From contig NZ_CM001023.1 of NCBI RefSeq assembly GCF_000166275.1, positions 310,001 through 374,000 on the forward strand: a stretch of DNA of 64,000 nucleotides. The letters are read 5' to 3'. Below, piece by piece: positions 34,531 through 42,556 of this stretch. A program made the position numbers and the translations under genes. The number at the start of each line of letters is the position of its first letter. The stretch's first letter is position 1. Under the pieces are notes generated by a model. It ran no database searches, was not told where the DNA came from, and saw only the letters and a list, made by a program, of their open reading frames with translations. The stretch is from Algoriphagus machipongonensis. Lineage in GTDB: Bacteria; Bacteroidota; Bacteroidia; Cytophagales; Cyclobacteriaceae.

Positions 34531-35193
34531 TTAGATTAAGTGAAGCTCTTTGGATTTGTTGGTAAGCTCTACCAAATTTTTCACATTGAGTTTTTTCATC
34601 AAATTAAAGCGATGGACTTCAGCAGTTCTTTTACTGATTTTTAATTCATCAGCAATTTCATTATTCCCTTTCCCTTTGAGAATCAAATCCAAGATTTGTT
34701 TCTCACGATTCGTCAGTGCTGCAAGCTCTTCAGAAACCGGCTCTTTCTTCTGCTTAGGCTTAGGTGTTCCTCCTACAAAATTATTGATGATAATGGCGGA
34801 GACATCTCCGGAAAAATACTTTCCTCCGTCTTTGATGCTGTTCAAAGCCTTTAAAAACTCGGATTTAGACGATCCTTTAAGTAAATATCCATCTGCTCCA
34901 GCTTCAATGGACTCTAGAACATATTCTTCTGAGTCATGCATGGAAAGGACTAATTTTTTTATTTCTGGGTATTCAGCAGTTAATTTTCTAACAACCTCTA
35001 TCCCATTCATGTTTGGCATTCGGATATCAACAATCAATAGATCAGGCTGTCTTTTCGAAATGACTTTCAAAGCTTCGATCCCGTCTGATGCCTCATCAAT
35101 TACCTGAAAACCAGATTCATTTTCTAAAAGTGATTTAATACCATCGCGAACCAATTCATGGTCATCAGCAAGGACTATTTGTGTGGGATTCAT
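34531..35193 (-). CDS. NarL-family response regulator
   Basis: A 220-residue protein. The receiver has acidic Asp10-Asp11, phosphoacceptor Asp56 in LLIVDIRMPN, and Lys in YLLKGSSKSE. The C-terminal LuxR/GerE helix-turn-helix (about 150-215) reads LTNREKQILDLILKG and ISKRTAEVHRFNLMKKL. In E. coli NarL the recognition helix contacts DNA by Lys188, Val189 and Lys192; here the aligned residues are Glu, Val and Phe. The partner kinase is the preceding gene. The 58-base gap carries regulon operators, consistent with autoregulation. Confidence 0.92.
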   Translation of the reverse strand: MNPTQIVLADDHELVRDGIKSLLENESGFQVIDEASDGIEALKVISKRQPDLLIVDIRMPNMNGIEVVRKLTAEYPEIKKLVLSMHDSEEYVLESIEAGADGYLLKGSSKSEFLKALNSIKDGGKYFSGDVSAIIINNFVGGTPKPKQKKEPVSEELAALTNREKQILDLILKGKGNNEIADELKISKRTAEVHRFNLMKKLNVKNLVELTNKSKELHLI

Positions 35194-35208
35194 GGGCTCT
35201 AAAGTTAA

Positions 35209-35237
35209 TACGTAGTAAAATAAGCAAATTTACGTAT
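35209..35237 (-). promoter_or_regulatory. Candidate operator before the response regulator gene
   Basis: TAAGCAA-AT-TTACGTA (35221-35236) is an imperfect 7-2-7 site, with an additional TACGTAG at 35209. A -7-like TATTTTAC (35215-35222, minus) overlaps it by two bases, in the same register as at other promoters, but matches the consensus poorly. Confidence 0.45.
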
Positions 35238-35251
35238 AAAAGGCTAGTGAA

Positions 35252-37063
35252 TTATTGCAAAGGGACGTTCAAGGTTACTCTTGTACCCTCGTTTTCAGAG
35301 GAATTGATAAACAGTCTTCCATTGATGTAATTGATTCTTTCCTGCATAAAAGTTAGTCCCATTCCGCCGTCCTTATCTGGCTTAGCTTTCAATTTCGATT
35401 TGTCAAATCCTTTGCCGTTGTCATCTACAATGATGCTTAGCAGTTTTTCGCTATGGGAAATAGTTACGATGATATGAGAAGAATCTGCATACTTGATGGC
35501 ATTGTTGATGGCTTCCTGGGTGATTCTATACAAGTTAATCTCCACCAATGAATCAAGCCTTTGATTAAAATCGGTCTTATTGAAAAGAACGATGTTTTTA
35601 TCCGTCAATTTTTCCAGTTCCTGGGTCAATTCTGTCAAAGCTGGAACGATCCCGTAATCTTTCAGTTCTGGAGGGGTAAGGTTAAAAGTAGCAGTCCTTA
35701 CCCCTTTGATGATATTACTCGTGAGTAACTTCAGTTTTTCTATTTTTTCGGCAGCAGATTCGGGATTTTCTAGTTCAACACTCTCTAGCAAGTATTTTAA
35801 ACCTGTAAGCATTTGACCGATACCATCATGGATATCTTTAGCAATCCGGTTTTGCTCATTCTCTTGATTTTCTATAATCTGACGGCTCAACACTTTTTGT
35901 TGAAGCATCTTTTCCTCAAAACTTTCTTTGGTGAGGCGCTCCACCTCGAGCATGGCTTCTTTACGCTTGGTGATATCAAGACAAACAATAATCAGTTCGG
36001 TCTTATTTTCTCCTGCATTAAAAGGTAGCATGGAGAAATCCAGCCATATTTCTGTGCCTTCTTTATTACACGCTTTGATTTCACCTTGCCAACCTGATTT
36101 TTTGTTTTCGGAAATAATCCGATCTACCATTAACTGTTCATTTTCATTAATGGAAATCAATTCTGAAAACTTGGCATTCAGGTTTAGCTTTTTGGCTTGA
36201 AGGAGTCTTGCAAACTGATCACCCATATGAGTCACATATCCCTCAGGAGTTACTCGGGCAAAAAGCAAGATTTCGTCCATGGCCTGACTTAGAGCTCTCA
36301 GTTCACGAACAGATTTTTCTTTGGATTGAGAAAGCAAATCAGCATCCTTGGCCATTTTGACCGCTTTTTTCTCTGCTTCCATGAGTTCTCGAATGCTGTT
36401 TTTCATCGCTTTTGCCGATGGCCAAAAGATGATCAAAAACTCTCCTAGCAATACAAGCAAGGTGAATATGGTAATGCCAATTTCTAGCTTTCTTAATTTG
36501 GATACTTTTGCTTTGGCTTCATTGTCGTATTGATCGACAATTTTTTCCATTTGTTTCAAAAATGCAGATGCTGCCCCTTGAAGTTTCTTCAATTCCTGAT
36601 TGACCAAAACAGAATCGGGAGATGGCTTTTGGGATAGTAAAATCAAAGATTGGGTAGTAGTGATCACTTGATCAAAAGTAGGCTGGATTCCAGCAAACAT
36701 TTCTGAGATTTCAGGGCTGTTTTCTGCTTCTAAACCTAACTTTTCATCCCCAAATTTTAAAGCTTGATGCGCCATCTCCCATTCCGCTTGCGTGGCATGA
36801 ATATTTTCAATCAATGGCTGTTTTGTGGAATCTGATTTATTGAGAGTCAGCAAAAGTACCTCTTTTGTCAATTTTTGACTGAGCATTCGTTGCCTACCAG
36901 CTACATTGATAAGTTTACTATCGTCTTCCTGATCGTTTAGATAGGTACGAATTAAAAATTGGCTAGTCAGTAAGGAAATAGCGATGGCGCCTAAAGCGAT
37001 GATGTATAAACGCCGGAGCCGATTAAAAGTATACTGATCTAAAGTTTTGGTATGCTGAGCCAT
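35252..37063 (-). CDS. NarX-like nitrate-sensing histidine kinase (PilJ sensor, PAS, HisKA_3)
   Basis: A 603-residue protein. TM1 (about 19-40) is followed by LINVAGRQRMLSQKL (51-65), the P-box-like motif of PilJ/NIT sensors that in NarX binds nitrate. TM2 is at about 197-220. A PAS domain (about 255-365) follows, then a HisKA_3 dimerisation helix with the phosphorylated His in IAKDIHDGIGQML (about 408). The C-terminal ATPase has DDNGKGFD and GMGLTFMQERI. This is the typical partner for a NarL-type regulator. NarX itself lacks a PAS domain, so the extra module could sense a second signal. It lies 3 bases after the DUF4202 gene. Confidence 0.9.
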   Translation of the reverse strand: MAQHTKTLDQYTFNRLRRLYIIALGAIAISLLTSQFLIRTYLNDQEDDSKLINVAGRQRMLSQKLTKEVLLLTLNKSDSTKQPLIENIHATQAEWEMAHQALKFGDEKLGLEAENSPEISEMFAGIQPTFDQVITTTQSLILLSQKPSPDSVLVNQELKKLQGAASAFLKQMEKIVDQYDNEAKAKVSKLRKLEIGITIFTLLVLLGEFLIIFWPSAKAMKNSIRELMEAEKKAVKMAKDADLLSQSKEKSVRELRALSQAMDEILLFARVTPEGYVTHMGDQFARLLQAKKLNLNAKFSELISINENEQLMVDRIISENKKSGWQGEIKACNKEGTEIWLDFSMLPFNAGENKTELIIVCLDITKRKEAMLEVERLTKESFEEKMLQQKVLSRQIIENQENEQNRIAKDIHDGIGQMLTGLKYLLESVELENPESAAEKIEKLKLLTSNIIKGVRTATFNLTPPELKDYGIVPALTELTQELEKLTDKNIVLFNKTDFNQRLDSLVEINLYRITQEAINNAIKYADSSHIIVTISHSEKLLSIIVDDNGKGFDKSKLKAKPDKDGGMGLTFMQERINYINGRLFINSSENEGTRVTLNVPLQ

Positions 37064-37066
37064 TAT

Positions 37067-37648
37067 TTATTCTAACACTGCTTCTTTTATGAGTTGCAAG
37101 CTTTCGGGAGAAAATGAAATTTGTAATGCGGCCTTATGGCCTTTTTCGGACATTTTTGTCCAGGTCTTTTTTAAGATGTCGATGATTTTTTCCTTTTCAT
37201 GTTTGGCTGCAAAATCTTCAAAATAATGCTCCAGAAAAACCAGGCAAATGACATCCTCTAAGGTTTGGGTTTCCAAATCCGATTTTAGATGTTTTTTGCG
37301 AATCAAATGGGTTACTCTATCAATAAATCCTTCATCATACCCGACATCAGATAATAGTTTGGAAGTAATGTCTGCATGCATTTTTTTCAGTTCTTCCCTC
37401 CATCGCAAGTATCCAACTCGGTCCATCGGGTATTCTGATCTTGGAATTTTCCACCTGCCAATATGTTGTGCTCTAGCAGCAATTTTTAGATGTTCAGGAG
37501 CATTGGGGTCAAAGGCCTCCAATCTTTTGCTCATTCGTATGGAATAGAGCAATTCTTTTGCATACTGATGTTCCCCAAGGGTTTCATTTACAGGGTCCTC
37601 GGAATTGATCGCGTCGATTTTAGCAATTGCTTTATTAAAAATGGTCAT
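37067..37648 (-). CDS. DUF4202 domain protein
   Basis: A 193-residue soluble protein that matches DUF4202 throughout: IAKIDAINSEDPV at the start, then AARAQHIGRWKIPRSEYP, WREELKKMHADITSKLL and EDVICLVFLEHYFEDFAAKH. The spaced His and Asp residues resemble a metal-binding HD-type helical domain; that is an inference. It is placed between nirD and the kinase with gaps of 11 and 3 bases, so it belongs to the nitrite reductase/regulator transcript. A role in regulation or in nitrite/ammonium handling is possible but not shown. Confidence 0.8.
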   Translation of the reverse strand: MTIFNKAIAKIDAINSEDPVNETLGEHQYAKELLYSIRMSKRLEAFDPNAPEHLKIAARAQHIGRWKIPRSEYPMDRVGYLRWREELKKMHADITSKLLSDVGYDEGFIDRVTHLIRKKHLKSDLETQTLEDVICLVFLEHYFEDFAAKHEKEKIIDILKKTWTKMSEKGHKAALQISFSPESLQLIKEAVLE

Positions 37649-37659
37649 GTGAAATTGGT

Positions 37660-38037
37660 TTAATCCGCAAAACCAATATATACATTTCCATCTTCTATTT
37701 TGACGGGATAAGTAGCAATGCTATAATCTTCTCCATTTAAATTGCTTCCATTTTCTAAGGAAAAGGTCTTCTTATGTAAAGGGCAAGCTACTTTTGGGAT
37801 TCCTGAAGCATCTCCAATCATCCCTCGAGACAGCACCATTTCCATTTTATGAGGGCAAAGATTCTGGCAGGCATACCAAGTATCGGTGCGCTGAAAATAG
37901 TAAACTGCTATTTGTTTTGATTTGTATTTGATACAGCCTCCACCATTCGCTGGAAAATCTGCAGCTTTACCCACGGACACCCAATTGATAACCTCGTTTT
38001 GAGCTACAGTTTGATATGTTTTCAATAATTCTTCCAT
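37660..38037 (-). CDS. nirD: Nitrite reductase small subunit NirD (Rieske-type)
   Basis: A 125-residue protein with a Rieske fold. The 2Fe-2S ligands are in NLCPHKMEMVLSRG (C-x-H) and VACPLHKKTFSL (C-x-x-H). It works with NirB as the small subunit of the assimilatory NAD(P)H nitrite reductase, nitrite to ammonium. Length is typical. The start lies 6 bases after nirB, within the same operon. Confidence 0.92.
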   Translation of the reverse strand: MEELLKTYQTVAQNEVINWVSVGKAADFPANGGGCIKYKSKQIAVYYFQRTDTWYACQNLCPHKMEMVLSRGMIGDASGIPKVACPLHKKTFSLENGSNLNGEDYSIATYPVKIEDGNVYIGFAD

Positions 38038-38043
38038 AATTTC

Positions 38044-40554
38044 TTACCAGGGTTTTGGCATTTTTTGATCTCTCATGGGGACAAAAACTAAGCGGTCATC
38101 GGTTTCATCCGTGTTGACAAAATGCTTGAAGCGTTTCATCATTTCTGGGCTTTCTATCGCCTCCTTCCATTCACAGGCATATCTGTTGACCAATTCTTCC
38201 ATCTCATTTTCTAATTCTTCTCCTAATCCCAAAGAATCTTCCACTACTACTTTTTTCAAATAATCAATTCCACCTTCAAGTTTATCCAACCAAGGAGCTG
38301 TTCTCATCAATGGAGCGGCAGTTCGGATGTAATAAATCAAAAAGCGATCTAGGTATTTGATACAGGTTTCATCATCTAGTTGCGAAGCTAATAACACCGC
38401 ATGTTTAGGTGTAGCCCCACCGTTTCCACAGACGTAGAGGTTCCATCCACCTTCCACGGCGATGATTCCAAAGTCTTTTCCGCGGGCTTCGGCACATTCT
38501 CTAATGCATCCAGAAACTCCACCTTTTAATTTATGTGGGGATCTTAAGCCCTTATATCTTTCTTCAATTCTGATAGCAAAACTTACTGAATCGTGCATTC
38601 CATACCTGCACCAGGTAGAACCCACGCAGCTTTTGACAGTTCTTAAGGATTTTCCATAAGCATGACCACTTTCGAATCCAGCATCAATAAGCTCCTGCCA
38701 AATCAAAGGCAGCTCGTGAAGTTGGGCTCCAAAAAGGTCGATTCGCTGGCCGCCGGTGATTTTGGTGTAGAGGTCGTATTTTTTGGCGACCTCACCTAAA
38801 ACCATTAGCTTATCAGGTGTTATTTCACCTCCTGGAACCCTCGGTACGACTGAATAGGTGCCATTTCTTTGGATGTTGGCAAGGAATCTATCATTAGAAT
38901 CTTGGATAGGGACTTGACGATTGGCAGTTTCCATAAAGATGCTGGCAAAAATGGAGGCCATTACTGGCTTACAGATTTCACAACCATGGCCTTTACCATA
39001 TTTATCCAATGCCTCATCATAGCCTCCGATTTTGTTGATTTTGATTAAATCATATAATTCTTGACGGCTGTAATCAAAATGTTCGCAAACAGTCTCTTTG
39101 ACTTCTTGCCCTAAGGATTTTAAGGTTTCATTAACCAAGTCAACCACCATAGGCTTACAGCCACCGCAGCAGCTAGAGGCTTTTGTACTTTGGACTACTT
39201 CTTTGAGGTTGGTACAAGCTCCGCTTTTTAATGAATCACAGATTGCTCCTTTGCTTACCGCTTCGCAAGAACAAATTTGTGCGCTATCTGGCAGGTCCAG
39301 AGCAGAACCCATAGTTGAAGAGCTTCCTTCACCTCTAGAACCTAGAATGAGTTCTTCTGCATCTTCAGGAAGTGGAAGGGAATTGATGTAGAGCTGGAAA
39401 AGTGAATTATAATCTGAGGCATCGCCTACGAGAATCCCTCCAAGTAATTTTTTGCCATCTTTGGTGATGTTGATTCTCTTATAAATGCCTTTTTGTTTGT
39501 TTTCATAGGTAATAGCTGTAGTCTGCTCATCGTCAATAAAAGGGTCACCGAAGGAAGCTACTTCTGTTCCTACTAATTTGAGCTTGGTAGACATATCGAT
39601 GGTAGGACTCATTAATTTATCCCCACCAGTAATTTGATCCACTGCTACGCTTGCCATTTCATAGCCTGGTGCTACCAAGCCATAAATGCCATTATTATAT
39701 AATGCGACCTCTCCAATTGCGTAAATTGAGGGGTCTGAAGTTTGCATCTTGTTGTTTACTTCTATTCCTCCTCTGGAACCTGTGACGATGCCTGCGCTTA
39801 TTGCCAGCTCATCCCTGGGCCGGATCCCGGCAGAGATGACAAGCATGTCGTAAGAAGCTTTCTCCTCATCATGGAATTCAATTCCAGTCATTTCATTTTC
39901 TCCAAGAATTTGTTTGGAGTTTTTGCTTAAATGAACGGAGATTCCAAGGTCTTCGATTTTAGATTTGAGTAGGTCACTGGCCGCCTGGTCTAGCTGCCTT
40001 GGCATAAGTCTAGGAGCAAATTCAATGACATGTGTTTCCATTCCCAGTTCTTTGGTAGCATTTGCTGCTTCAAGACCTAAAAGGCCTCCTCCGAGAACAG
40101 CTGCTTTGAATCGCCCCTTGTTTTTCATTTTATGGGCATATTCCTCTATTCCTTCCAAATCTTCGATGGTCCTATAAATAAAAACACCTGGCTTAGAAAC
40201 TCCTTCCAAGGGAGGTATAAAGGGAGAAGAACCTGTCGCTAAGATTAAATAGTCGTAGTGAAAAGCTTCATTTTTATGAGTTAAGACCAGTTTGGACTTT
40301 GGGTCGATTTCTGAAATCATTTCAGAGGTTCGTAACTCAATATCATTTTCCTCATACCATGCTCTTGGAGCAAGCAATAGTGGTTCGGATGACTTCAAAG
40401 AAAAATACTCACTTAGATGTACTCGGTCATAAGCAGGTCTTGCTTCCTCACCAAATACTACAATTTCAAAGTCAGATCGATTAGCATGAGCGGCTAGTTT
40501 TTCACAAAACTTATAGCCAACCATTCCATTTCCTACGATTATTACCTTTTTCAT
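38044..40554 (-). CDS. nirB: Nitrite reductase large subunit NirB
   Basis: An 836-residue protein from the ATG at 40554 (MKKVIIVGNGMVGYKF); an upstream in-frame ATG adds seven unlikely residues. It carries a FAD/NAD oxidoreductase domain (about 1-300), a BFD [2Fe-2S] domain (CSCEAV near 427, then SSCCGGCKP), and a further HGCEICKP segment. The ferredoxin-like NIR domain (RVPGGEITPDKL) follows. The siroheme/4Fe-4S domain has SCVGSTWCRYG (about 640) and SGCIRECAEARG (about 680), the four cluster Cys. It reduces nitrite to ammonium with six electrons from NAD(P)H. Confidence 0.95.
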   Translation of the reverse strand: MKKVIIVGNGMVGYKFCEKLAAHANRSDFEIVVFGEEARPAYDRVHLSEYFSLKSSEPLLLAPRAWYEENDIELRTSEMISEIDPKSKLVLTHKNEAFHYDYLILATGSSPFIPPLEGVSKPGVFIYRTIEDLEGIEEYAHKMKNKGRFKAAVLGGGLLGLEAANATKELGMETHVIEFAPRLMPRQLDQAASDLLKSKIEDLGISVHLSKNSKQILGENEMTGIEFHDEEKASYDMLVISAGIRPRDELAISAGIVTGSRGGIEVNNKMQTSDPSIYAIGEVALYNNGIYGLVAPGYEMASVAVDQITGGDKLMSPTIDMSTKLKLVGTEVASFGDPFIDDEQTTAITYENKQKGIYKRINITKDGKKLLGGILVGDASDYNSLFQLYINSLPLPEDAEELILGSRGEGSSSTMGSALDLPDSAQICSCEAVSKGAICDSLKSGACTNLKEVVQSTKASSCCGGCKPMVVDLVNETLKSLGQEVKETVCEHFDYSRQELYDLIKINKIGGYDEALDKYGKGHGCEICKPVMASIFASIFMETANRQVPIQDSNDRFLANIQRNGTYSVVPRVPGGEITPDKLMVLGEVAKKYDLYTKITGGQRIDLFGAQLHELPLIWQELIDAGFESGHAYGKSLRTVKSCVGSTWCRYGMHDSVSFAIRIEERYKGLRSPHKLKGGVSGCIRECAEARGKDFGIIAVEGGWNLYVCGNGGATPKHAVLLASQLDDETCIKYLDRFLIYYIRTAAPLMRTAPWLDKLEGGIDYLKKVVVEDSLGLGEELENEMEELVNRYACEWKEAIESPEMMKRFKHFVNTDETDDRLVFVPMRDQKMPKPW

Positions 40555-40572
40555 GTCTACGTAAATTAGACT

Positions 40573-40594
40573 CAAATATAAGTAAAAATACGTA
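40573..40594 (-). promoter_or_regulatory. nirB -7 box with abutting NarL-like operator
   Basis: TATATTTG (40573-40580, minus) matches TAnnTTTG exactly and lies 18 bases upstream of the nirB start. TAAGTAA-AA-ATACGTA (40579-40594) is a 7-2-7 inverted site that shares two bases with it, the same register as at the transporter and porin promoters. Confidence 0.6.
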
Positions 40595-40620
40595 TATCAA
40601 AATAAAAACCTTAAAAATAA

Positions 40621-40636
40621 TAAGTTGGAATACGTA
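40621..40636 (-). promoter_or_regulatory. Second, weaker operator upstream of nirB
   Basis: TAAGTTG-GA-ATACGTA has the 7-2-7 spacing, with a strong right and weak left heptamer. It lies 40 bases upstream of the first site. Confidence 0.4.
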
Positions 40637-40722
40637 ATGTTATTTCCTTGAAATTCATGAAATATGGGTGTATCGAGGCTTAAATGCATATTTAAGCAAC
40701 TGGGAATGATTCTATGTACTAG

Positions 40723-40747
40723 TAAGTAAATAAAGTATAAATACGTA
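40723..40747 (-). promoter_or_regulatory. Distal operator upstream of nirB
   Basis: AAAGTAT-AA-ATACGTA (40732-40747) is a 7-2-7 inverted site, with a lone TAAGTAA half-site at 40723-40729. It is about 180 bases from the nirB start, close to the 3' end of ndk. Confidence 0.45.
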
Positions 40748-40810
40748 TATAAGGAGTAAAATCTTCTCAGGCTAGGAGGGAAACAAAAAAAAATGAGATT
40801 GACAAAAATC

Positions 40811-40838
40811 AAAAAAGGCACCCCCGAGGAGGTGCCTT
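40811..40838 (-). terminator. Terminator of ndk
   Basis: AAGGCACC pairs exactly with GGTGCCTT around an 8-base loop, followed by T residues on the minus strand. It lies 22 bases after ndk. Confidence 0.85.
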
Positions 40839-40860
40839 AAAGAATCGATTGGGTAACAGA

Positions 40861-41283
40861 TTATGCGATTCTTTCAGTTTGTGAGAAGAAGAATGAGCCT
40901 TCGATAGCTGCATTTTCATCAGAATCAGATCCGTGTACTGCATTTGCTTCGATAGATTTAGCAAAAATCTTTCTGATAGTACCTTCTGCAGCATCAGCTG
41001 GGTTAGTAGCACCAATTAATTTTCTAAAATCTTCTACAGCATTATCTTTTTCCAAGATAGCAGCGAAAATAGGTCCAGAGGACATATAAGCGCAAAGATC
41101 TCCGTAAAAAGGTCTTTCTTTATGAACTTCGTAGAATTTACCTGCAAGAGTTGGAGTCAATTGAGTAGCTTTCATTGCTACGATTTTGAATCCAGCTTCT
41201 TCAATCATTTTAAGGATGGCTCCTGAGTTACCAGCTGCAAAAGCATCCGGCTTGATCATGGTAAATGTTCTGTTTGTTGCCAT
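40861..41283 (-). CDS. ndk: Nucleoside diphosphate kinase
   Basis: A 140-residue protein of normal length. It has the N-terminal [14 protein letters not shown] and the active-site histidine in [12 protein letters not shown]. It transfers phosphate between nucleoside triphosphates and diphosphates in the cytoplasm. It diverges from nrnA. A TAnnTTTG box lies 34 bases upstream of the start and a good terminator follows. Confidence 0.95.
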   Translation of the reverse strand: MATNRTFTMIKPDAFAAGNSGAILKMIEEAGFKIVAMKATQLTPTLAGKFYEVHKERPFYGDLCAYMSSGPIFAAILEKDNAVEDFRKLIGATNPADAAEGTIRKIFAKSIEANAVHGSDSDENAAIEGSFFFSQTERIA

Positions 41284-41316
41284 GGGTTTTGTATTTACAT
41301 TGGTTTATTTCGGGCG

Positions 41317-41324
41317 CAAAAATA
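41317..41324 (-). promoter_or_regulatory. Candidate -7 box of ndk
   Basis: TATTTTTG on the minus strand fits TAnnTTTG exactly, 33 bases upstream of the ATG. No clear -33 TTG is seen. Confidence 0.4.
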
Positions 41325-41470
41325 GGAGAATTATATCCATCTTCCGAGTTTTATAAATTATTTATCTCATATCAGGCTTATTTTCAAGGAAATGCACAAG
41401 TTGGGATTTGTCAAAAAATTACTGACCTTTGCGACTTACTTAGAGCCAAAGGGCCGCTAATTCTAAATAA

Positions 41471-42505
41471 ATGGAAGCATTAGCCTCATTTAAGAAAAAG
41501 ATTTCATCCCCCAAAAAAATATTCATTACCACACATGTCAAGCCCGACGCGGATGCATTGGGGTCTTCATTAGGTATGGCAAATTACCTGATCAAGAAAG
41601 GGCATGATGTAAGTGTAGTGACTCCTACAGATTATCCTTCCTTCCTGAATTGGATGAAAGGCAATGATGACGTGCTGGAATTTAATAAACCAGAACATCA
41701 GAAAATTGCTACCAAGAAGTTAGAGGAAGCTGATATCATCTTTTGTTTGGATTTCTCTGTGTTGCACAGAGTTAATGAACTGGGAGAAATGATTCGGAAT
41801 TCAGATGCATATGTGGTTAACATAGACCATCATCAAGATCCCGAAGATTTTGCAGATTTTGAATATTCCAGCACGAAAGCTGCTGCTACTTGTGAACTTG
41901 TTTACGAGTTGATCGTGGAGCTGGGGGATAAGAAATTGATCGACAAAGACATTTCAGAATGCCTATATGCAGGTATCATGACTGATACCGGTGGGTTTAG
42001 ACATCCTAATACCACCAAAAATGTTCACCTGGTTGTTGCCGAGCTAATAGAACTCGGTGCCAATGGATCCCAGATTGCCAATTGGATTTATGATTCGAAT
42101 TCAGTCAACCGATTGAAATTTATCGGATTTGCGATCAGCAGAAGATTGGTGGTAAGGGAAGATCTTCATACTGCCTACTTTGCGATCAGTAAAAAAGATC
42201 TTAAAAAATATCAAAGCCAGACCGGGGATACTGAGGGATTGGTCAATTATGCATTATCTTTGGACGGCATAAAAGTGGCTGCCTTGTTTTCGGAGCGAGA
42301 AGATGGGATTAAAATCTCATTTAGATCATCCAGTGAAGTTGCTGTTAATAAGTTTGCAGCAAAATATTTCAATGGAGGAGGACATAAAAACGCTTCCGGA
42401 GGAAAGTCAGACCTTGGTTTAAAAGAAACTGTAGAGCATTTTGAAAAATTGGTGGAAGAAAATCAAGATGAGCTTTTTGCTGCTGAGACTGTCAGCGCAG
42501 AGTAA
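41471..42505 (+). CDS. nrnA: DHH-family oligoribonuclease/pAp phosphatase NrnA
   Basis: A 344-residue protein. The DHH core shows IFITTHVKPDADALGSSLG (metal-binding D-x-D), then NIDHHQDP, and MTDTGGFRHPNT. The C-terminal DHHA1 domain has the FNGGGHKNASGG substrate loop. NrnA-type enzymes degrade nanoRNAs and 3',5'-pAp. It is followed by FKBP lipoprotein genes after 51 bases. A neighbourhood of ndk, this gene and gldI is, from memory, common in Bacteroidota. Confidence 0.9.
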   Translation: MEALASFKKKISSPKKIFITTHVKPDADALGSSLGMANYLIKKGHDVSVVTPTDYPSFLNWMKGNDDVLEFNKPEHQKIATKKLEEADIIFCLDFSVLHRVNELGEMIRNSDAYVVNIDHHQDPEDFADFEYSSTKAAATCELVYELIVELGDKKLIDKDISECLYAGIMTDTGGFRHPNTTKNVHLVVAELIELGANGSQIANWIYDSNSVNRLKFIGFAISRRLVVREDLHTAYFAISKKDLKKYQSQTGDTEGLVNYALSLDGIKVAALFSEREDGIKISFRSSSEVAVNKFAAKYFNGGGHKNASGGKSDLGLKETVEHFEKLVEENQDELFAAETVSAE

Positions 42506-42556
42506 AGCCAGCTTAATTCCTACCAAAAAAGATAATTTGAAAATCACTTTAATTTT

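Noticed and set aside
34550..35107. Long plus-strand open frame opposite the response regulator
   Set aside because: It lies wholly opposite a clear receiver/HTH coding sequence, has a low-complexity Ser/Leu-rich composition and no recognisable domain; antisense shadow.
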